This document shows, one piece after another, positions 25,183 to 38,851 of a DNA stretch of 64,000 nt. The stretch is from Cotesia glomerata. Taxonomy: Eukaryota > Arthropoda > Insecta > Hymenoptera > Braconidae. Each line of letters starts with the position of its first letter. The first letter of the stretch is position 1. The stretch lies in the NCBI RefSeq assembly GCF_020080835.1, contig NC_058160.1, positions 24,043,152 to 24,107,151 of the forward strand, given 5' to 3'. The notes under the pieces are model-generated. The model saw only the letters and a program-made list of their open reading frames with translations. It was not told the DNA's origin and did no database searches. The translations under genes were made by a program, and so were the position numbers.

Positions 25183-28100
25183 CATGATTAAAAATGATTA
25201 TTTTTAAGATAATTTAAATCTTTTGATTCGAGTAAAATTTTGAACATAATAATTTTCCTGATTCAAATACTTTTTTTGAGTGCAGCTGATGCGATCAATT
25301 AACCAAAAAATAATTATTTATTATTCAACAAATAAATTGTTAAAGTTTTAAACCAAGACTTGGTTAACCTGATACTCTTTTTCCCGTAATTCCTTTTCAT
25401 CCCCTTTAATTATTCCATCAATACCAAACCGAACTGTTCCCTCAACTTCACCCATTATTCATAGGATCCAGCTCACCAATCTCTGTATTCTTCACTCCAG
25501 ATACCGAATACCCATTTACGTCAAGAAAATAACGACCAGCAGATAATGGAACGTCTCAAGTAGTCGAGTTAAGCGGTGAATCAGTAACAATTACAATTTA
25601 AGTAGTACAACTCTCATCCAGTCAGACATTCCACACACCTATGCTCCCAACACACACACATATGAAGATATATGTATAATTACCAGATATATATCTCCTT
25701 CATGCAGTTCTGCAGCTGGTTTACGATCTGGAAGCACGTTCGTCTCATCCGCCTCTGGCATTCAGGCTTTTGTCTACGTCCTTGGCATTGTCTCTTAGAG
25801 AACGTCCTACCGTCCCTCAGGCTGTTGAATCTTCCCTTTCTTCCCTAATCTCCTCCTCCCTCGCCTCTGCGTTAATTTCCATTTGAATCCCTTGTCCTTT
25901 ACATCGAAATATCTGTAAGAAATAGTCTGTTTTCTCAATTTCTGAATCCTTTCCAATAATACGCCCCACCTTATTTCCAAAGTACCAGCCTTTATAAATT
26001 AATCAACGCAAACCTCTCTACGTCACCACTATCTTGCTAATCATTCAGCGAGTAGGATCGATAGAAATAATTTAAAACTGTAAAATTTCAGAAATTCTTC
26101 ACTCAGACGTATAATCAACCACAACTATCATCATTCTTCTTCTCCTCTTTCTTCTTTTTATTCTGGTGGTTCTTTTGCGGAACTACAACTGCTACAGTTC
26201 TACCACCGATAGCTGGTGGTTTCTTCATCCATTCCGTTCAGAAGCTTTCCCTTTTCCCTTTATCTCTCTCTGGCTGAAGCATACTCGGTGTCGTTATACT
26301 TGGGGTTCCACAGTCGAATGTCGAACGGGTTCTCCGTGCATTATTAATGCTCTGGTCGATAGTTTACCGGCGCTCGGCTGCATCTGACACGTACAAATGT
26401 CCACGGCACGTCATTAGTCCATGTACGGAAATCGCTGGAAAAGTCTTGTCCAAATGGTCTAACCTGGACTATACTCGGAGCCTGAGATCGAAATCTCTAC
26501 TACGCTCTACTAGTCGAAATGCAGAGCGAATAGAAGCGAACTCCTTATATATTACTCTCAAAGGAGTCTCTCTCTACTCTGCTTTACTCAGCTCGGCGAG
26601 GGCTTCTGACACCCGTGAAAAATTCATATGTCCGCGGTATTACGCGAGCTGCATTTATTTCCCAGACTCATTAATTATATACAGGTCCAGAGAGGAGAAT
26701 CGGTAAAAAATTCTTTAATACCCCAGTAATCTTGTCGTTGACTGATTAAACTTATTTTTATTGATCAGTTTTATTTACATTTCTCATCCATTATTCATAC
26801 CCACATTTCAGAGCAGAACTGAGAATAAAAGTCGACTCATTTAAAATACCGAGTAAACAAGTGGAATCATCTTTAAAAATAAACCACCAGATTCCCGACT
26901 TTCGAGCATTTTATTATAATTTATGATATATATATATATATTTTTTTTTAACTTGAACTTTGGGTTTTTAATAACGCGTAATTAATCTTGAAGCTTTATG
27001 TTAAATCTGTTATATTTGCTAAGATTTTACAGTTTTAATTATTAATTTATCTTCTGTCTTAATAGTAAATATTTATTTTTACTCTTTACTCTTATTGTTA
27101 TTAGTTTCTGCTTCCACAATGAAAAATATTATTATTTTTTTCTACCCTCTGGCTGGTTCGTTAGTATTTATGATGAAGCACAGAAAAAACCGGATTAAGC
27201 GCACAGTTTTTTATTTATTTTTTCTCAGTCTCTTCTTACATTTATATGTATATTTATATATATGAATAGGATAAAAGTAGAGAGGAGAAACAAAATCGAG
27301 AAAAGTGGACAGCATCATTACATACACCGTCGGGAATCCCACCAATTTAGAAACCCTGGAATTTTTCTTAACTTATTAGACATGTCGAGATATTATTTTC
27401 ATCTGGGAGGTTAACATAATATAATAATCTATATCAAACCTACGTCTGAGAGTTTAATTATTTTTTCTTTCTTTTTACACTTATTATTATCTCGAGGGAA
27501 AATAACAGAGAGTAGATCGCTGAAATTACATGGCTCATTTTATTTCTTCCTCAAGAGCGCAAAGGATTTAGACTATTTATTTAAAAAATTTGATGTTGAA
27601 AATTGATAATAAAAATATAATGATAAATATTTGTAATAAATTTATATTTATGGCTTAAATTTTATTTGTTGTATCTTAAATGATTTTTTGTCTTTTGAAT
27701 TGGGTGTTGCTCGATAACCCATAAACACGTATTGAGTAATATCGAGTGTTATAGGGAGCATGTGCAGCAAACGATAAATATTTTATCGTCATAAAAACCG
27801 CAAGTGAAATATCGTAAGAATTTTCACGAGGTAGCATAGCGACGAGTGTGATGCATTTTGCGCGAATGTGTGAAGGTTGGGAAACGAATAAAGAGAGGTT
27901 AAATTTCCTCCGAGCATATCTTGAATAAAATCCCGGGTCGGGGTCACTATTTTTATTTATTTTTTATTTCTGTGTATCATTGAACCAGAAAATTCAAATG
28001 TAGCAAAGCATACAAAATCGATTGAAATTTTGCGATTCCACTTTGCTCAGCCAGTCAGACAAGTTCTCAGTCTGAGGAAGAATTTCGATCCTCCTCGGGC

Positions 28101-28650
28101 TATGCAAACGGCTGGCGTCCACAGTATGTATACAATGTGAGAAGCTAAGTGAAGCCAAGAATATTCCTACCAAGATCTACTACGCTAGTTCTTTACAGAC
28201 AAAATGCTCAGCTGCATGCTCTATATGCTCTACGGCTTATAAGTACATTCTCAAACGCACGTTACATTTACAAGATTTAACTGTGAATTTCTCCGGGCGA
28301 TTTACTTTACTACTGTAACTTTCGACTTTAAATTTAAATAATTTAGATGAACATTAAATATTATACTTAATATTTTTATTTTATTTTGTTTGCTTTTACT
28401 AAATGTCTTCTTCATTATTTTTTCAAATTTACTCTTTCGTAATATTATTTTATTTTGAGCTTCATTATTATGAATTTTACATTCATTTTTACGAAATTAT
28501 TGTTTTAATTATAATTGATCAAACTATCAACATTGATGTTATACTACTCGATTATCACAATTAAATATTCTTCATAAATTTGTATACATTATCCTTTATA
28601 TAATCTTTTATGAATTTTAGAAGGATAAAAAAATTTGTGAATTTTATTCA
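25183..28650. other. non-coding stretch with a large balanced-composition island
   Basis: No exon is supported. 25430-26700 is the longest repeat-poor, more GC-rich block before the gene. Its longest frame (120 codons, 26347-26706) shows no recognisable domain and an amino-acid composition typical of random translation. 27790-28330 is a second island. The remainder is AT-rich. Confidence 0.5.
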
Positions 28651-28652
28651 TA

Positions 28653-29619
28653 CACGGAAAAAAAAATTTCGTTCTGGTAACCTAATTGTAGAGTTACCAC
28701 AACTATACACAGTTTACTGTTTATTGTAGAGTTACAGTAACAAAATCTTATTTAGTTCTAAGAACTCAATGTTGTTGAGCTCTCAGAGCTCTACGGGACT
28801 GTTCTCAGAGCCAAACGGTATAGTTGGGAGCGCTCTACGGTGCGCAGTAGTGGAGTGCGCTGACATATTTCATAACCTTCTAAAATGACAAACAGAATTA
28901 TTTTGTTACTCATCTATATTATTAAAAATATATGAGGACAATTAAGTTTCCAGTTTATTTATTTAAGTAAATAGGTTTTTTTTTGTTTGTCAAATTGAAT
29001 TTCGTTAGAACAGTTTTGTATTTATGGTTTTTCAAGGTTCATTTTCAGTAACTGTTAATTTAATTTATTAGTTGAATATATTTTGATAAGTAATAAGTTA
29101 TCGGAATACATTAAAAAGACCCCATTTAACACAAAATAAAATTTGTTTTCGTTTATTTATCTTTTCTTGTGCATATACGGTAGTGATTTTATGTCCAATA
29201 TTTATTGATATAATTAAGAAAATAAGATAATTTTGTGACGACCATATTTTTATTTTACAAATAATTTTTATTTGTAATATAAGTTCTATCATTATTTTAT
29301 TTCTATTATTATACTATTCTTATTTGTCATATACAATTATTGTTGGCAATATAAATTCGTTCTGCCGCATTTATTCATTAAATTATCAATGCTAAGTCGT
29401 AAAAAAAAATTATTAAACAGACTGTCAAAAATTTGTTATAGTCTCAGAACGATCCTGTAGAGTTATGAGAGGTAAATAACGTTTAGCTCTCAGAGCTCAA
29501 CGATGTAGAGTTGCAGGAGCTAAACGGTATTGTTACTATAAGAATACGTTAACCTACTGGAACTTTTTACAGCTAACTAACTACTATAGAGTTCCTATAG
29601 CAAAATTTTTTTCTCCGTG
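28653..29619. mobile_element. CACGGAAAA-TIR MITE, long copy B (967 bp)
   Basis: The left end CACGGAAAAAAAAATTTCGT and right end AAATTTTTTTCTCCGTG are complementary and are flanked by TA (28651-28652 and 29620-29621). Interior words such as TAGAGTTAC, GAGCTCTCAGAGCTC and AGCCAAACGGTAT recur in both halves. A segment beginning TCTATATTATTAAAAATATA resembles the Helitron 5' word at 21514. No transposase is encoded (the longest frame is 64 codons). It is the parent-type form of copy A. Confidence 0.85.
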
Positions 29620-29621
29620 TA

Positions 29622-31580
29622 CGCAATTAAAATCTTACATCATCATTTTTATGCAATACAATGATTACATTAGTTAAAAAATATTTTCAACAATTTTTCA
29701 CTGTTTATGTGATCATATATTATCAAATAACTAAAAATGAATGACACATTCCATATTTAACCACCCTTTTTAATTAACCAGTTATTGGTAATTTGAATAC
29801 GAAGTAATTGAAGTTAAATTTTAAATCAGGCATCTGTTGAATGAAGCGAAAGTTCATGTGAGGCAATAATAGCACAGTTGAGGTTAACATGGTGTTCGAA
29901 AGTGGTTGCGGTGGTTTAACCGATGCTTCACAAACTTTTTCGGGTTTACAAATGTCCAACATACTTCGATAAGACATGAGATATTCTCTAATTTCAATCA
30001 ATAATATCAAGACTAAAAACTGATTCAGAAATTTTCTCGAGTAATAAAACTACCTTCTAATTAGAATACATGGACTTAATGAAAAAATTGATGATTACTG
30101 TATGTAATGTAATAATGCGAGTAAAGATGAGCAGACAAAGGGAACATTCAGCGTTTTCTAACTTGTTCTTATCTCCTCTTCACTGGTAAATGTTCATTCA
30201 TACTCTTGTTATGTTGGAACCTGAGACTTCTCACACTGTATAATAGCAGCAACCCCTTTTCAAACCTCGAGAGAAACTTCAGTCATGCGTGGCTCTATTA
30301 TCGTTACATAGCAACTTCAACTCTCGACTGTGTTGCGACTCTATGTCTTCTTCCTCTACTGATACTTGTTTCACAAAGCTTTCTCGTAACCAGTCCATAC
30401 ACCCACCTCCACATCTTCGCTTCTTGTGTCTATTTACCAACTCCCTATCCTTTCGTTTCATCATTTATTTTCCGATTAAAGTCCGCCCAACTTTGTTATC
30501 CTCCTTCTCTTTCTTATACCGTCAGTTAATCGAATTTATTCCGCGCATTACATCACCGCCACGTAACAACCAAACAACTATAACTCTCGAACTGTTTTAA
30601 TACTTGTAAATTGTAAAGGGAACTCGCATCAACCCTCTTCGTTATTAAACTTAAATTTTTCAATTAATTATAGGTCCAAAATGTAACTAACTTATTACTT
30701 TGTTAATAAACTTACTCCTACTACTACTTTTAAGTTTACTTAACAATTACCAAAGTTAATTCATTAATTTTGAATACAGTTAATTGGTTGCTATTTATAC
30801 TCTTCGCCTTTTTTCTCTCTGTAATATCTTACATCAATTTTAAGTAAATTCATTTAAAGCGTCGAGTTAATTTCCAGCTATTTTTTCAACCTTTACTCAC
30901 TCTACAACCAGACAATTTAAGGTGACTAATATTTAAAGTAAGAAATTTGTTAAGTCTAATATCACTTTTTTATCACCCTTGAATTAGTTAGGTTCATTAT
31001 TTTTTACAAATTAATTTTATTTTAGGACAAGGTTCAATTTTTCTGATAAAAATTGAAACACTTTTCATTTAATTAATGTAGTCAGTGGAAGGAAATCAAT
31101 TTGAAACTGTTGGTAGATAATTTAAATTTAAAATTAGTTTGATATTATGAAGTTCACTATAAACAAATAAAATTCTGACAGAATTGAGATGAAGTAAGAA
31201 ACTATTGAATAGGATAGAAAATAGACTTCTAGAGAAAACTCTTGACATCTGTGAACATTTGCATTGGTTGGAGTGTCTTGTTTCGTTCGGTTTAACAAAC
31301 TGAAACTAAAGTTCTGAGGCTGACTTGAATTTTGATACAGTCATTTAAGAATTTAAAGAGAGAGTTGAATTTTTGAAGCATATGATATTTTAATTTGAAC
31401 AATTTGGCGAATAACTAAAAAAAAATCATGTTTGTTAACTAAGGAAGTTTTAGTGTGAAAATTTTTTTTTCTGGTGGATTTTCTGTCAAAATTTCAGAAA
31501 AAGTAACCCTTCGGAATTTGAATAAAAAAAAAATACTGAAACGGTATAAAATTAATTGCTCTTATAGAGAAATATGGTCA
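29622..31580. other. non-coding stretch
   Basis: 29780-30000 and 30110-30620 are of balanced composition. The frames there (about 78-107 codons, overlapping on both strands) have no recognisable domain and are not considered genes. 30620-31580 is AT-rich with AACTTATTA and TTAAGTAAA words. No exon or RNA gene is recognised. Confidence 0.5.
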
Positions 31581-31582
31581 TA

Positions 31583-32100
31583 CACGGAAAGAACAATAAC
31601 CCACTGTAAATCCTCGTATAGTATACTCCGTGGTATTTGTAGAGAAAAAAAATTTCAGACTATAGTCAATATCCTTCAAAGTATACTAAATTATTTTTGG
31701 ACTGTACTCAGTGAAGTCTCCGATTTAATCGATTAATTTTTCTGGTTATATCGCGTAAAACTTCACGGGATATAATCTGAAAAATTATTTCGTGTAAATT
31801 AAATTATACTCTGTTGAAATTTGGATTATGCCCACGGTGACTCCGCCAAAGATAATAAATAATTTTTCTGAAGCATAAATATTAAGTTGTTGCAGCTTAA
31901 TTTTATGCTATTAAGGCTACATGAAAAACATGTTGCTGCCACATGATTTTTCCCATGCTACCGCAACATGATTGTCATGTTACCGCAACATGATTGTCAT
32001 GTAGCCGAAACATGACAAATTATGTGGGTGCAACATGATTTCATCATGTTTATTTACCCAGACTACATCATGTTGCATTTACTATTAATTTTTTTCCGTG
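31583..32100. mobile_element. TACACGG-TIR MITE (518 bp)
   Basis: It starts CACGGAAAGAACAATAACCC after TA (31581-31582) and ends AATTTTTTTCCGTG before TA (32101-32102). The 3' third carries a diverged CATG mini-palindrome array like that at 21.3 kb. The frame at 31455-31736 crosses the left boundary and is not a gene. Confidence 0.75.
31915..32075. repeat. diverged CATG mini-palindrome array
   Basis: Repeated units CCACATGATTTTTCCCATG, GCAACATGATTGTCATGT (twice) and GAAACATGACAAATTATGTG show the same design as the eight-unit array at 21.27-21.45 kb. It lies within the 31583-32100 MITE. Confidence 0.65.
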
Positions 32101-32102
32101 TA

Positions 32103-35100
32103 CAAGTCACGATTATTTTCGTCACTCTTCCCCGCAATTATCTAGCCTATTTCCACTCATCAAAATTCACAACTCGCTCGCTCATACTTCTTCAAAGAAC
32201 GCATTTAATATCAATTTACTTTCTGCACGGCAACAATATTGTGTACAACAAAAATTGAACGACAGAAAAATACTTTACGCTTGTGTTATAGCGGACAAAA
32301 GTCATTTTTATGAAAGAAGATTCAAGCAGCTTACTTTCAAGACCATGCAGCGTAAACAGATGAGGACGAAATTAATTTTTTGTACAATTACATTGTAAAG
32401 CTACTTAATTTATCTTGGAATTAAGTTGAAATCATTAACAATGATGCACTTGATCTGTAAAGTCCTTGATGACACAAATTCCAGAGTTGAAAAAGTTTAA
32501 GTAAGATGAAATTTCAACTACAATTTTACTTTGGAATTGTATGAAGGAAAATAAGAGCAGCAATGAAGTTCAAAGAAAGTTTTTGAACGAATTTGTGTAG
32601 AATACATTCTTGAGCTCAGGTCCAAGTACACTTACAACTGGCTTATAACAGTTTGAAGTGAAAGAAAATGATTTTTTTTTGGTTTTTCAATTGTATAATA
32701 AGGATTTTTGCAATGGCGGAAATGAATTTCTCGACAATAGAAATGTCAAAAATATTTGTTTGGTATAAAAATAGAGAAAAGTTATGGTCTTATTGATCCT
32801 AGTTTGAATTTTTATTATTAAAAATATCGGGGTCGGGAAAATGGTATTTGATGCGTAAAAACAGAGAAAAGGCATCGATTGTAGCATGAATAACGGAGGC
32901 AAATAAATTTAGCAAAGACGAGGAAGTAGAGAAAGAGAGTGTGACGTAGCCTGTGGGATCGCGTGATTTGTGTGTCTAGCCCCCGGGCCATTATCGTAGC
33001 TCCTCTTTCTCGCGTGTTCCCTTACCATCTCATCCTATCTCTGTCTTTTCATCCCTTTCTCTTCGCTCCCAAACGCAAGCTCAATCCCTTGGGAAGCTTA
33101 CTATTGTGGCATTGTTATATACCGCATACTTACCTTTGTAGCCTCACATGTAATACAACCACACATTTTACTTATATGAGCATATGTGCACATATACTTT
33201 GATGATAAATAAATCATCTTTTGTAATAATAGTATGTTTTGAGTTCTCTTATTGCTGAGTAATTTTTAGACAAATTCAAGAAAATTTCTACTAAATATTG
33301 AGGCGCAGTCTCATATATAATGGAAGATACTAAGCGAGCAATGATTGTAACCTCTAATCTCTAATCTAGGGTTATTATGATAATCTTAAGTGTAATTATC
33401 TCTACTAAAGATTTTGACTCAGATACAGGGAGAAAAGACGAATAGAGAAACGAGAAATAGGAACAAGTGCCACTACATGTTGATGGTTACCCAGTTTAAT
33501 ATCTAATTTATGATGAATTATTCTACGATAACAATGTGTATCAATTCGTGAAAAAATTTTGTGATGAAAGTTTATTTTATGGCAATATATGACTAAAACC
33601 ATATGAGACCTAATAAGAAAATTGGCCGTATCAGAAAATTTTATTGCGGACAAAGTAAAATTTTCAATTTATTAAATTTGAAGCTAATTCAATTTTTATG
33701 ATACTAAAATTAACAAAATCTTCGTTTTTTTTTTCTCTTCTAATAAATTAGTACTAGAAAAATCTTCTCACAAATTCACCTCTTCAATTTTTCCATACAG
33801 AGCTTTTAAAAAATATTTTTTAGAGTAATTTTTTTTATTAAACAAATATTTTCTAATTTCACTATCACAATTTTATGTCATTACGAAATTATTGGATATA
33901 TTTTTCGATTACGAAAAATAATGTGGTCACAACAGAAGAAACCACTGATCGTATTATTTTTCATCCCTCATAGATCTCCGTACGAAGAACCTCTAAACTG
34001 TAATCCTTTATTCTGAGTTTGTAAAGTAAAAGCGATTTCTTACTATCTCAGTAATTGTTTTCCGAGAAGAAATATTACTTTGGAAGAACATTCTTATCAA
34101 TTACAACGATGAAAGATAATGTTATATACTTTAATGCTACAAGACCCAGCTCCTAAAACGGCATAAATTATCGCCGAAAATTCGAGTATAGTATCAAAAC
34201 TACGATTATTTCAGTTGAAAAAAAGACGCAATATTAATATCTGCAATTTTATAAAGAAACATCCAAAATAATTGTAAATGTTAAATTGAATTGTATGTTG
34301 GATAGGAAGTTCCTTGATGTCTACTATAATTCAAATTTATTTACTTCCACAAACGGGTATAGTGTGATGTACCAAAGGTATTTCACAGATTTATTTTTTA
34401 CCCAGTACTACGTGTTTTCATGTTGAAGCTGAAAGACATCAGTAAGTAAGTTGAAGAGTATAGCCAGAAGTATCTTTTTTATTACCCGTCTCTTCTCTAC
34501 AGCCATCCTTCTTTCTCTTGTTCACTTTTAAGATTTTACTCAAGACACTTTCTCGTTTCTCAGCTGGAAATAAAATTTATATATCTTTTGGGAGTTTCAA
34601 AGTGGCTTCCGATCAAAGAACGTGTGTACATTCTATGAGGACTTACGATGAGATCGTTTCTCTTCTTTTCTCTTGGGTTTCGGATTTGCAGTCTTCTCAC
34701 GACTACCGGACAAACTAAACCGTGCGGTTCCTTCTTTCACACAATCTCTCTTTTTCACTATTGGTTTTTCACAGTATACCGATAAAGGTGTAGGATAGAG
34801 CAAATGGAGTTGAATTAGCAGATAAAAAATGAAGAAAGTATATTATGTATTTTGCGGCCCAAGAAGGACCGTGCCAGCAAGCTATAACGAGATGAAAAAA
34901 GGAAATAACTTGGTAATTCTATTGAACGCTATTACAGTCTCCTGCTGGATAGAAGTAAGAGTAATTGCTATTGGCGAATGGTGAATGGTATACTTTTATG
35001 TTCTTCGAACAAATCTCGGTATAGCTGCCAGCGAAAACATAAAAAAATAACTATTTAACTAAACTCCGTGACGATTCTGCAATCTTACGGCATTTCCGCA

Positions 35101-35532
35101 TCAATGGGATGGAAACATCGTGCTCGTCATTTCGGATACATGAAATGGAGAAAGTAGTTGAGAATTTTAGCATTGAATCTGGCCTCACGGAAAAGTATTT
35201 TTATGTGATGTTTTACGTGATTGTTCAAGACGATATGAAAAGAATTTAGTGGTAGGTAAAATTTATAAAAATTTGACTATACACAATTGGAAGGTCGAAA
35301 TAAGCGATTTTTAAATAATTTTTTTCTGAACAGGCTATTCAATTGATTGATTTGAAAATAGATATACATAGTATAAAGTAATAATAAACTTTATTTATAA
35401 ATTTTTTTTTTTTTTTCAAAAAATGATTTTTCTAGCTCTTGTAAAAACTTTTCAGGTCCTCTGAAAAAAGGTGTCTTATATCAAAAACGACTTGAATTAT
35501 TCAAATTTAGAAATCGACGAAAATTCGGCTCC
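32103..35532. other. non-coding stretch
   Basis: No coding exon is recognised. Moderately balanced segments lie at 32890-33180, 33950-34100 and 34480-35160, and the rest is AT-rich. Frames are under 85 codons without domains. Confidence 0.5.
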
Positions 35533-35534
35533 CA

Positions 35535-35755
35535 CACAGAAAAAAAAATTTACTTGGATCAAGTAAATAATTTTGAATAATTTTATCTTCTTGATTTGAG
35601 TAGAAAAATTCTTAAACTAAGAAATTTTTCTTGGTTTAAGTCAATTTTACTTGATTCAAAAATTCTTTGTCTTGATCCGAGACAATAAAACTCTTCAAAA
35701 TTATTTTCTTGGTTTAAGAACTTTTCTCTTGATTCAAGTTAATTTTTTTTCTGTG
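35535..35755. mobile_element. CACAGAAAA-TIR MITE, TTCTTG family (221 bp)
   Basis: The left end CACAGAAAAAAAAATTTACT continues TGGATCAAG. The right end in reverse complement reads CACAGAAAAAAAATTAACTT and continues GAATCAAG. Both flanks are CA. The interior consists of CTTGATT, TTCTTGG and CCAAGAA words in alternating orientation, giving a nearly self-complementary element. Confidence 0.75.
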
Positions 35756-35757
35756 CA

Positions 35758-38725
35758 TGATATATTATCTAGTAATTAATCGAAGGAATTATGAAAATAT
35801 CTATTTTTAATAAAATTACAGTTTTACAAAAATAATTTTTGATTTTCGATAAAAATTTGAACCTGAAATTGCTTATTAAACTATCAAATATTTATTGGAA
35901 TTATTAATCATTCGATCAATCACTGAAAAATATAGTTGAGAAAATTGTTTCAAAATTTGAGACTAATAGGTTCAGCTGTTCTTGCAATAAGACAGTTTTG
36001 ATACGGGCTTACAAGTATGAATATAACTTGGTGAAAATATTTGTCTGATTGACGATGTATTCTGTGTCAATATCTAAACATTACCTTAATAAAGTGTCTC
36101 TATTGTGATGTAAGATCGTATTATTTTTGTGTAATGAGACTTGATAAAAGTGTAAGGAGACTTATAATAAAAGTAAGTAAATTGCAAGAAGTATATTATT
36201 TTGTTAATATTTAATGAAATAATATATTAGATTTATTTCATGCACGTAAGCATTTAGTTTCTTTGTTGGTCCATGTATTATTTTTTTCTCTCTTTGATAA
36301 ATGAGAACTAGTACGTGGGAAATTATTTATCAGAGATGGAAAAAATACTTAACTTGGAAAAAGAGAAATAGTGAATTGCCGGAAATGAAAATAACGAATG
36401 AACGACAACCAGCTTGAGTACGATACTCGAGAAGTATCGACTGGCGATCGCCTCAATAGTGGACCGTGCATTTGACACAACTGGCAATTTATGTTGGTTG
36501 GCGAACCATTCATTTTGGTCCATTGCTGTACTTGAACTACTTCCTCGTCACATTTGCCCGAGATATTGTCCAGGGAAAAAACGTCTCTTGCCTATGCCGT
36601 TAGAGTATTTTACGAAACCGGTGCGAGAAAAACACTGAGCCAGTAAAACTACCATTCTATATGCCTCTACTCCAAGTATAATATCCCAAAGCAACAATAC
36701 CTTAATAAAAAAAACGTCTAATAAAATTTTCAATTTCGATGTTTCCGAATCGCAAAATATAAGTCGAAAAAAAAAGTTATTTTACTGATGCAATTTCCTT
36801 CGAGAAATTGATAACAAATTTGACCGATAAATCGCAGAATAGACTTAAAGTTGAGGGTGATGTAAGAGAGGCAAAACTAAGTGAAACTTTTTGAGTCGCG
36901 GTATGCAGTTTTACATCGAGGACGCGATAAATAACAGAAAAGAAGACGAGAGCTGTTGCCTCCGGTATCAAAAACTCGACTAAATGTGTCTTCACTTGGT
37001 TTTATTCGTTCAATTTTTATGTCTGCCTCGAGACATCTTCATTTACTTCAGACATTCAGGTCGTCAAATAGACACGACGGTATACAGAAATGTATTATTA
37101 TCGCGTAAATAATTCAATTTTTTATGATTATAATTTTAAAAAAATTGTTTTACTTAAAATTTCGATAATTTTCTGTCTCGCTAAAAATATTTTGAGTCGC
37201 TGGCTCAATTGACTCCCCTTTTTCTCTTCCTACTTTTACTCTTATACTCTCTCTCGTTTGTTTCCCTTTAATTTTCATAACATGCAGCGCAGTTTCTACT
37301 TCTTGCTCTGTACCGAGAGACCCGGTTCAGTAACTCAGCAATAATTTACGTAACTGGATAATTTTTCTTGTTCCCACTTGTGCAACAGAAGTAGAACACG
37401 CCGGTAAGGATCGTAAAGATAAAAAATAGTCAACCGACTGGGCAAGTAAAATTGTACGAGCGTCTTTTTATACTCATTTGTCTGCTTTTTTGAATAATAC
37501 TGCAATACTTTTATTATTATTATGTAATTTTTTTATTTCAAATTTATGAATAAAAACCAATAATCCTCGTGTTTAATTAAATGGAAATTTATTACAAGAA
37601 CTTGTTTTATTTGACGAGAAATTCTTCTTCACTGAATTATTTTTTACTTTTATTTTACAACTCTATTTTTTATCATCCTCCTTTTTGTTTGATTTTTATT
37701 ATAATTATTTATACTCTTACGAGATAATTAATTGTGATGGTACGCAGTTGATGCGAAAATGCAATTGACGATTCTTGTAGCTTACTTAACAAGTAACTAA
37801 ATTTATTATTTATGATTTATTTTTCAGAGTCGAGTATTTATTGTCTTAATTCTTCCAAGAATTTTATTGTACAATAATGAATATAAAAAAGCGTTAAATA
37901 TTTCAATTTCTTTTTTCTAATTGTAGTTCTTTATCTTTAACTGTTATTAACTTCAATAACTAGAAATCAATATTGAAAACATAGAAAGAAGCAACTAAAA
38001 ACATAATCAAATATTTTACCGCGAAAAAAATAAAAATTAACAAAAATATTTAAGCAAAAAATTTCCGTGCCGATTACGAGTTATCAAGGTGTCTGTTTTC
38101 TCTACCCACTAACACAAGCCGGGATTCCTCGTAATGCAATAATCGTATTGCTCAGCACGTCTATACATACGCAATAAGGAATATGCCATTGCAATATCCC
38201 TCCATACATACATACGATCGTCTAGCGCATTAAATGGCCCTGAACCACGAAATGGTTTCTGGCTTAATAGATAAAAGCTTAACTTTGCGGTAATATCAGG
38301 AAAATCGTTAAATCGTAAATATCTACCAGTCGATCTCTAATTTTCTTTCTATTGTTTCGCGGTTGTTTCTCTTTAGTCCTTCTTATCCAAGATAATACCG
38401 AGCTTGCCATTTCAACTTTCTCCCATTGTGCACGTACTAATACTAATGCTGATTCTAAAAACCCAATATTTTTTGGTCTACAACTTTTGAACCTGAGTCA
38501 CATACTCGCGATTTAGCAAGCTTGCCACTTGTGATTTATCTACCCACTTTTTCTCATGGTCATTTGGTAAACCTGGTTATCAAGACCTGTCGCCGCGCTT
38601 ACAAGCTTTTACGAACTTCTTATTTATTAAAATTTCATATACTGATTTGCATTTATGATAAATCGTTAAAACTAACATAACTGACCTTGTAATTCCGATG
38701 AGTTTTTGCTCATGCTTTTTATTTA
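35758..38725. other. non-coding stretch
   Basis: No exon is recognised. 36400-36660, 36880-37080, 37200-37440 and 38080-38600 are more balanced in composition, separated by AT-rich tracts. No RNA gene was recognised. Confidence 0.5.
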
Positions 38726-38851
38726 CCCGTGAAAATCTTTCTGATATGGCCATATGTATTCATCTATGATATAAGGACATATCAAAAATTATATACATAC
38801 ATATCAGACCATAAATGGATATATCTAGCCAAATCAGAAAATTTTTTACAC
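38726..38851. mobile_element. small palindromic MITE, GATATGGC family
   Basis: The left half starts CCCGTGAAAATCTTTCTGAT and continues ATGGCCATATGTAT. The right half in reverse complement gives GTGTAAAAAATTTTCTGATT and continues TGGC with ATATCCATTTATG. The whole 126-base segment folds back imperfectly. It shares its terminal words with the remnant at 7.9-8.1 kb, and weakly with 40.58-40.64 kb and 45.71-45.75 kb. Confidence 0.55.

Noticed and set aside
26347..26706. 119-residue open frame
   Set aside because: No domain, no plausible splice partners, and composition like random translation of a GC-richer island.
30206..30600. two overlapping plus-strand frames of about 105 residues
   Set aside because: They overlap in different frames over the same pyrimidine-rich island; low-complexity Ser/Leu/Pro content.
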